DNA from: SIG459 sp045538735
GTDB lineage: Bacteria > Bacillota > Clostridia > Oscillospirales > Oscillospiraceae
Assembly (NCBI GenBank): GCA_045538735.1
Contig: JAZSRY010000071.1
Span: 1-64,000, forward strand
Reading direction: 5' to 3'
DNA: 64,000 nucleotides
The notes under the pieces were generated by a model. It had not been told where the DNA came from, made no database searches, and was given only the letters and a program-made list of their open reading frames with translations. Positions 59,396 to 64,000 of this stretch are shown here, piece after piece (position 1 is the first letter of the stretch; every line of letters starts with the position of its first letter). The translations under genes were made by a program, and so were the position numbers.

Positions 59396-60181
59396 ATGCA
59401 TATTGATTATGTTTTGGCCGATCCCACCGGCAACCTTACCGCCCTTGTTGAAAGCCCTGTGGATGCTCCGCTCCGCCCAAAAACCGCAGCATCCCTTATG
59501 GAAAGCAAAAAGGAAATTGAGCAGCTGGGCTTCATCTCCCCTCCCCTTCGCGGCGGGGATATTGCCCTCACTATGGCGGGCGGCGAATTTTGTGGCAATG
59601 CCTGCCTCAGCGCAGGGGCATATTACCTGCGGCAAAAGGGTCTGAATGGCGGCAAGGTGGGCGTGGAGATTTCTGGCGCTGACGGGCTTGTCAGCGTGGA
59701 GCTTGAAAAGACGGGCAAAACTGAATATGCGGGACGGGTGGAAATGCCCCTCCCCTTGTCCCGGGAGACTGTTTCCTCCCCCGCGGGCATGCTGAGTCTT
59801 CTGCGCTTTCCCGGCATATGCCATGCCATTGCCCCCGCGGGCATAAGCCCCTCCGAAGCGGAGGAGATGATTGTCCCTCTGTGCAAGGGTGTGGGCTGTG
59901 AGGCCTTGGGACTTATGCTGCTGGACGAAAGGGAAATGCGCCTTTCGCCTTTGGTTTATGTGCCGGCGGCGGACAGTCTTTTCTGGGAGCGCTCCTGCGC
60001 CAGCGGCACCGGCGCCGTGGGCGCCTATCTGGCTATGCGTGAGGGAAAGGATATTTCCGTAACTTTGAAGCAGCCGGGAGGCAGCTTGAGCATCCTTGCC
60101 CAGATCCGTGAGGGCGCGGTTTCAAGGCTTTGTATGAGCGGCAAGGTGAGTCTTGGAAGCAGCGAAAGCTTCCGCTTTTGA
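59396..60181 (+). CDS. DapF-fold amino acid racemase, CntK (histidine racemase)-like
   Basis: A 261-residue PLP-independent epimerase/racemase. The two catalytic cysteines are in place: Cys66 in GGEFCGNACLSAG and Cys201 in WERSCASGTGAVGAYL. It resembles S. aureus CntK more than true DapF: ADPTGNLTALVES at the N-terminus (CntK YNPSGNMTILVHS) and LMLLDEREM, PLVYVP and KQPGGSLSI near the end. CntK makes D-histidine for the metallophore staphylopine, but no CntL or CntM homologue is present. Tight linkage to an amino acid importer suggests inversion of the imported amino acid. Confidence 0.8.
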   Translation: MHIDYVLADPTGNLTALVESPVDAPLRPKTAASLMESKKEIEQLGFISPPLRGGDIALTMAGGEFCGNACLSAGAYYLRQKGLNGGKVGVEISGADGLVSVELEKTGKTEYAGRVEMPLPLSRETVSSPAGMLSLLRFPGICHAIAPAGISPSEAEEMIVPLCKGVGCEALGLMLLDEREMRLSPLVYVPAADSLFWERSCASGTGAVGAYLAMREGKDISVTLKQPGGSLSILAQIREGAVSRLCMSGKVSLGSSESFRF

Positions 60182-60219
60182 AAAACTTCATTTTTCCGCA
60201 AAAAATTTAAAATTTCCAC

Positions 60220-60280
60220 TTGAATTGAATGCAAAATATATGTATTATCTATTGGCACGCCCCGCAAGCGTGCCAATAGA
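60220..60280 (+). promoter_or_regulatory. Promoter running into a terminator-like hairpin
   Basis: TTGAAT (60220-60225), 17 bp, TATTAT (60243-60248). Starting at the last base of the -10 box is a 13-bp perfect stem, TCTATTGGCACGC with its complement (60248-60260 with 60268-60280), followed by TTTGTT. It could end the racemase transcript while transcripts from this promoter start inside the first arm. Confidence 0.55.
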
Positions 60281-60300
60281 TTTGTTATGGAGGTGCGGAC

Positions 60301-61113
60301 ATGAAAAGAATATTGGCTCTCATACTCGTGGCCGCCCTTTGCCTCGGTCTCCTTGCCGGCTGCGGAAAAGACGAGATGGGTTCCTACACCGTTTTGGAAA
60401 AGATAGGCACAAAGCAGTATGCCTGCATTTACCGCAGCAATGACCTTATTTCCGATGTTGTGGAAGCCTGCATAAGCGGTCTGGCAGCAAGCGGCAGCCT
60501 CAGCCGCCTTTCCGCCAAGTGGCTTGGAGCCGATTTTATAGAGGTTGAGGGCAACACCACCGCCCTGAGCGAGGTTGAAATCCCCGCCGAGCGTGTGCTC
60601 ATCATCGGTGTCGACACCGATGCTCCCCCCTTCGCCTTTATGAACGGCGAAAATCTTGAGGGCTTTTCCGTGGATATCGCCAATGCCATCGGTTCTTATA
60701 TGGGTTGGAGTGTCAAGATAATCCCCGTCAAGAGCGCGGATATCTCTACCCAGCTTGCCTCCGGAAATATTGACTGCGCCCTTTGCTTCGCCCCCGAGTG
60801 TGTGGATGCCACCAAGTACGAAATCGGTCAGGTGCTCATGGAGAGCGACATTGTCATCGCCGTTCCCGAGGGCAGCAATGTTAAGAATATCCGCCGCATC
60901 CGCGGCGAGCGTATAGGCACTATAAGCGACCCCGCTCTGGAAAAGGCAATTTCCGAGCACGACAAAATCAGCAAGCATTCCGATGGCGCAACTGTTTATG
61001 TGACTCCCCCCAGATGCATTTCCGCAATGGAAAAGGGCTGGTGCGTTGCCATCGTTATGGATGTTCTGATGCTGGAGGCCTATGCCGCCCGCAGTTATAA
61101 CTATTTTGAATAA
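60301..61113 (+). CDS. Circularly permuted SBP_bac_3-like lipoprotein
   Basis: A 270-residue lipoprotein (Cys21 in LLAGC). Residues 28-77 (LEKIGTKQYACIYRSNDL ... LSRLSAKWLG) match the closing C-terminal segment of an amino acid binding protein, including the upstream one (LEEAISTEQYAVGF ...). Residues 99-270 then give the normal start (VLIIGVDTDAPPFAFMNG, GFSVDIANAIGSYMGW) and end where lobe 2 should cross back (GWCVAIVMDVLMLEAYAARS). The order is thus rotated. The ligand Arg is replaced (VDATKY against TYTGRE). Start after GGAGGTG. Confidence 0.8.
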   Translation: MKRILALILVAALCLGLLAGCGKDEMGSYTVLEKIGTKQYACIYRSNDLISDVVEACISGLAASGSLSRLSAKWLGADFIEVEGNTTALSEVEIPAERVLIIGVDTDAPPFAFMNGENLEGFSVDIANAIGSYMGWSVKIIPVKSADISTQLASGNIDCALCFAPECVDATKYEIGQVLMESDIVIAVPEGSNVKNIRRIRGERIGTISDPALEKAISEHDKISKHSDGATVYVTPPRCISAMEKGWCVAIVMDVLMLEAYAARSYNYFE

Positions 61114-61125
61114 TGTTCAATAAGA

Positions 61126-61153
61126 AAAAGCACCGCCTAAGGGCGGTGCTTTT
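61126..61153 (+). terminator. Terminator after the permuted binding protein
   Basis: AAAGCACCGCC pairs with GGCGGTGCTTT around a 4-base loop. Confidence 0.88.
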
Positions 61154-61248
61154 GGTTTTCGGGTGATGGGACGGCGGGCGGCCAAGGCGCCCTGCGGTGC
61201 ATATGTGTTTTGCAGAAAAAACGGGCGGCCATGGGCCACCCGTAATTT

Positions 61249-61452
61249 TTATTCCTGTTCAGCGCTTTCTGCCTCGGTGCTTTCTGCTGCCTCAGCCTGC
61301 TCCGCCTGCTTTCTTTCCTCTTCGGCGAGCCATTCATCGGCCTTGTGCACTGCCTCTGCACCGGTTTTAAGAAGGGTTTTTCCCAAATCGCGGAATGCGT
61401 GACCCAGCCCTTTGCCGGTCTCCTTCCAGATATCCTTAAGTTCGTTTGCCAT
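61249..61452 (-). CDS. Small hydrophilic helical protein
   Basis: A 67-residue protein starting at 61452 (MANELKDIWKETGKGLGHAF) with AAAGGA 8 bases upstream. The first 45 residues form an amphipathic helix with charged Lys/Glu faces. The tail is Ala/Glu-rich (EQAEAAESTEAESAEQE) and strongly acidic. I have seen similar small proteins in gut Clostridia but know no function. Confidence 0.6.
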   Translation of the reverse strand: MANELKDIWKETGKGLGHAFRDLGKTLLKTGAEAVHKADEWLAEEERKQAEQAEAAESTEAESAEQE

Positions 61453-61559
61453 GTCGTTCATCCTTTCAGGCTTTTTTGCTGTCTTCAGTCTATCACCATC
61501 CGCGGTAATAATCAAGTCGTTTGCGCAGCCCGTCACCCACAGCATCCCGTTTCAGCAGG

Positions 61560-61766
61560 GGAAGGGGCGTGAGCATAACGATTCCGCTTTGGCTCCCTTG
61601 TGCAAAGGGCGCGACGCGTTAAACAAACAGCCCGGTGGGCTGTTTGTAGCCAAAGCGGGAAGCAAGCTATGCTTGCGACCCGGGCCGAAGGCTGTCTGTG
61701 CAGCAGACTGAGGGATTGTCTCGGTTTGCGGCGCGCCGGGGTCGTCGCGCCCTACGGGTGTGGTGA
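61560..61766. repeat. Intergenic repeat patchwork
   Basis: No gene is seen. It contains CTCCCTTGTGCAAAGGG (61592-61608), AACAGCCC-GGT-GGGCTGTT at 61626-61643, CAAGCTATGCTTG (61664-61676), GGCTGTCTGTGCAGCAGACT, and a GGCGCG ... CGCGCCCTACGGGTG unit (61730-61765). That last unit is nearly identical to the one at 32148-32180 and related to that at 6817-6843. Confidence 0.6.
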
Positions 61767-61776
61767 AAACGAAAAA

Positions 61777-61814
61777 CACCCTGCAATGTGGGTTACCACA
61801 CTGCAGGGTGTCGT
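61777..61814 (-). terminator. Terminator after the candidate immunity gene
   Basis: On the minus strand ACACCCTGCAGTGTGG pairs imperfectly with CCACATTGCAGGGTGT, followed by TTTTTC. Confidence 0.8.
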
Positions 61815-61833
61815 TATTTTGTTTTCGCGCAGT

Positions 61834-62151
61834 TTAATCCAATATCGTTTTCAGATATGCCTCGTATTCATAGGGAATACCTATATCCTGTGTCTTATAA
61901 TACCGCAAAAAGTCAACGGGGAAGGTAAAGTTTCCATCGTAATATACTCCAGCATTAAACTCCTCGCCAGTGAACATGTCAGTACACATTTCGCTTGCGA
62001 GCCAATCACCCAGAGATTCTATATGCTTAATTACCTTTTCCTTATCTATATCATTTTTGAACGACAAAAAATCCTCATATTCGTCCGTTGGTTCCCCGTA
62101 TGGCATCCCTTCCCAGAAGCCGAATGTGAGTTTTCCGTTTTCAATTATCAT
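61834..62151 (-). CDS. Small acidic protein, candidate immunity protein
   Basis: A 105-residue soluble protein (MIIENGKLTFGFWEGMPYGE), rich in Asp/Glu and aromatic residues. I recognise no family. Its ATG overlaps the stop of the large upstream toxin-like gene (ATGA), and a GGAGGAG site (62157-62163) lies within that gene's last codons. Acidity, size, position and coupling are those of an immunity protein that neutralises the neighbour's C-terminal effector domain. This role is inferred. Confidence 0.65.
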   Translation of the reverse strand: MIIENGKLTFGFWEGMPYGEPTDEYEDFLSFKNDIDKEKVIKHIESLGDWLASEMCTDMFTGEEFNAGVYYDGNFTFPVDFLRYYKTQDIGIPYEYEAYLKTILD

Positions 62152-64000
62152 TTCAATCTCCTCCGTTCATTTGGCTTGTATGCGATAAAGAACCCCTTAT
62201 TGTTTCTTCCTATTTCAAATGTACCATCATTAAAAATTAGCAAGTCATTGGGTGCATAAACAGTAACGCCAAGTGCATTTGCAAGTTCTTCCGCGAAGCA
62301 ATAGTCATCACTTGTTTTCTTTCCGGTATTGCACGACAAAAGCCGTATCTCCTGACCATTATAGTCCTTATTGTGCTTTATTATAGCTGCCAGCAATCTT
62401 GGTGACATATTTATTTTTCTTCCGCCGAATGCAACGGATTGCGGTGTTCCATGCATAGCAACATCAAACTTTTTCCCGTCGGGCTTAACACGTTTGGCTC
62501 TTTCAAAAAGAATATCATCTTTTGAAAACGCAGAAAACCCCTGTTTGATTTTGGTTGTGCCTCTTGCAGTTATTTCACCGAGCTTATCTCTTGAGTCTGC
62601 AGAGATTGATTCCTCCCCTGCAGCAGAAACAGATCCTTCAGATAATACTTCTTCCGCTTCTTTAATTAACCGCTGCAGTTCATCAGCTCGCTGGGCTTTT
62701 TCCATCTGCATCTGCAACAGCCTTTGAGTGTAAAGATTACCGTTTTTCTTCGCCTGTTTTAGGAGCTGCTCGGTATAAAGCAGCCTGTCAGCGGGGAGTT
62801 TGGCAAGAAGGATATCATTCCCTTTCTCCGCCAACTCGCGGGAGAATTTTATCTCCGCATCTCCACCGAATAACCTCTCTACCTCGGAGCGATATTCGGT
62901 GCTAAAAGGCGTGACATCTCTTATCTCAACTTTGCCGGGGGCTGCGCCGTCAGTCCATCTTTGACCGCTCAGGCTGATGGAGCCGATTTTTGTCCGGTTG
63001 TACTTGTCCCCATGATTGTAAGGAACAATAACAACGGGAACATTGTCGATGCCCTCATTATTCAGCAGCACCATTCTGTGCCTGCCTTCATGGCCTTCGA
63101 CTGCGCCGGTCTCCATATCGACAACAAGCATCGGTGATGTTCTGTCCTCTTTGAGCTTTTCTATGTCAAGCTCGCCATACTTTCTCACAGCCTCAAGCTC
63201 TATGCCGCCTTTTATGCGGTCTGTTGCAGTGAGGGAAAGAAAATCATCGGGAGACATTCGCGCTGCGTATGCCTGAGCATACTGCTGATGCCACTTTTTG
63301 TCACCCATACCGTACTCGCGGAAAAGCCAGTTAATGTGTTCTTTTGTCCATGCAGCTTTGCCGGTTTTTTCATTTACCTCGTAGGTCTGCTGATTATTCA
63401 TATCAGCTGCAGCATAAACCGCTTCGCGGAGGTCGGGGAAAACGCCCTCAAGAGACAGCTTTTCACCGTGCACGGCGATTTTGTCATAAACATCCTCAAC
63501 AAACTTGTTGGAGTTGATTTCTCGCAATATAAATCGCGCAATCTCCTCGTCTGTTTGCAGTGCAGACAAGATCGCTTTTCTTATGCGTCCGCGCTCTTTT
63601 CCTGTGAGGTTTTTGTAAGTATCTCCCGCTCGTACTTTTCGGCTATTTCCTGTATTTTCTCTTCGGGGAGAAAGCCGTCCTGCGGGTTGCTCAGTTCCTG
63701 CAAAATCTGAATCATCTGTTCTTTCGTTGGCCTCATATTTACCTCCATTTACTTCTCTGCTCGCTTTGCCCTCCGCAGGGGGGCCTCTGGTGCTCTCCGT
63801 CTGGGTTTCTGCGCTTGCTGTCTTTGTCTCCTTCAGCAGCTCCCACGCCGTGCTTTCTCGGGGTGTGCCCGCGAAGATGTTCATATCTCCCAAACTGTCG
63901 CAGATGACTTCCTCCCATACTTCACTCGCAGTCATTCCCGTGCCTGCATATGCCGCGGCATACATCGCCGCCAGACGTACGGTTTTTATGCCGCCGAATG
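62148..64000 (-). CDS. Polymorphic-toxin-like protein with caspase-like C-terminal domain, N-terminus beyond window
   Basis: At least 617 residues are visible; the frame is open through the right edge, so the start lies outside (numbering below is from the Met at 63965). The N-terminal part (YAAAYAGTGMTASEVWEEVI, CDSLGDMNIFAGTP) resembles large polyvalent or phage-head-type proteins of mobile elements. A middle domain carries DMETGAVEGHEGRHRMVLLN. The C-terminal 105 residues hold His505 (DVAMHGTPQS) and Cys545 (IRLLSCNTGK), the spacing and context of clan CD (caspase/C80-like) peptidases, then AEELANALGVTVYAPND. Likely an effector of an integrated element. Confidence 0.7.
   Translation of the reverse strand, partial: FGGIKTVRLAAMYAAAYAGTGMTASEVWEEVICDSLGDMNIFAGTPRESTAWELLKETKTASAETQTESTRGPPAEGKASREVNGGKYEANERTDDSDFAGTEQPAGRLSPRRENTGNSRKVRAGDTYKNLTGKERGRIRKAILSALQTDEEIARFILREINSNKFVEDVYDKIAVHGEKLSLEGVFPDLREAVYAAADMNNQQTYEVNEKTGKAAWTKEHINWLFREYGMGDKKWHQQYAQAYAARMSPDDFLSLTATDRIKGGIELEAVRKYGELDIEKLKEDRTSPMLVVDMETGAVEGHEGRHRMVLLNNEGIDNVPVVIVPYNHGDKYNRTKIGSISLSGQRWTDGAAPGKVEIRDVTPFSTEYRSEVERLFGGDAEIKFSRELAEKGNDILLAKLPADRLLYTEQLLKQAKKNGNLYTQRLLQMQMEKAQRADELQRLIKEAEEVLSEGSVSAAGEESISADSRDKLGEITARGTTKIKQGFSAFSKDDILFERAKRVKPDGKKFDVAMHGTPQSVAFGGRKINMSPRLLAAIIKHNKDYNGQEIRLLSCNTGKKTSDDYCFAEELANALGVTVYAPNDLLIFNDGTFEIGRNNKGFFIAYKPNERRRLK

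Noticed and set aside
59396..60181. Annotation as ordinary diaminopimelate epimerase (dapF)
   Set aside because: The motif order and flanking sequences fit CntK better, and no lysine or wall-precursor genes are nearby; the fold and cysteines are shared, so the distinction is a matter of degree.
1..64000. tRNA and rRNA genes
   Set aside because: I looked through the gaps for CCA-ended cloverleafs and conserved rRNA segments and saw none; a dedicated tRNA scan could still find one I missed.

Overview
The window reads as chromosomal DNA of an anaerobic, Gram-positive, spore-former-related Firmicute, most likely class Clostridia and probably an uncultured gut member of the Oscillospirales. The evidence is a MurT/GatD pair, the two-subunit GlgC/GlgD system, a class III (oxygen-sensitive) ribonucleotide reductase with its radical SAM activase, BlaI/BlaR1, long-form HPF, a SpoVAC remnant, and many GC-rich palindromic intergenic repeats that end in CCCTAC. 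The taxonomic placement is inference. No rRNA, tRNA, CRISPR array or transposase was seen.

Layout. 1-4.1 kb: an AT-rich edge with a SpoVAC remnant, a Crp/Fnr regulator divergent from a ferredoxin-like protein, then murT-gatD, in which GatD has lost its nucleophilic Cys. 4.1-6.8 kb: a DUF2975 / XRE regulator / DUF4173 membrane cluster. 7-12.6 kb (minus strand): the lower glycolysis operon pgk-tpiA-gpmI-eno, with a partial duplication of the pgk tail, preceded by trmL. 12.7-15 kb: a PflX-like radical SAM protein, a HicB/DinB-like protein and a NUDIX hydrolase. 15-17.6 kb: blaI-blaR1. 17.7-21.8 kb: glgC-glgD, pth and prs. 22-25.8 kb: prfB and two CapA-type proteins. 25.8-31.6 kb: nrdG, nrdD (with a fused redoxin), trxB and a three-domain GNAT/kinase fusion, with two NrdR-like boxes.

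31.6-32.2 kb is a repeat-rich gap. 32.2-41.1 kb is a galactoside-use operon on the minus strand: GH36 alpha-galactosidase, PepT, a HAD phosphatase, a MelB-type symporter, an MFS permease, a GH2 enzyme and a small membrane protein. 41.2-45.4 kb holds a DUF4015-like protein, rpiB, a PHP phosphatase and a PMT-type glycosyltransferase. 45.5-46.7 kb is a NagZ-like lipoprotein. 46.8-51.2 kb is a complete TRAP transporter with a divergent LysR regulator. 51.4-56.9 kb holds an LRR surface protein, hpf, and a surface protein carrying both a GH24 and a GH25 lysozyme domain.

57.1-61.1 kb may be the most novel system: a polar amino acid ABC transporter (binding protein, permease, ATPase), then a DapF-fold racemase that closely resembles the staphylopine-pathway histidine racemase CntK, then a second lipoprotein that looks like a circular permutation of the first binding protein. 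The window ends (61.8-64 kb) in accessory DNA: a large polymorphic-toxin-like protein, cut by the window edge, with a caspase-like His/Cys C-terminal domain, translationally coupled to a small acidic candidate immunity protein.
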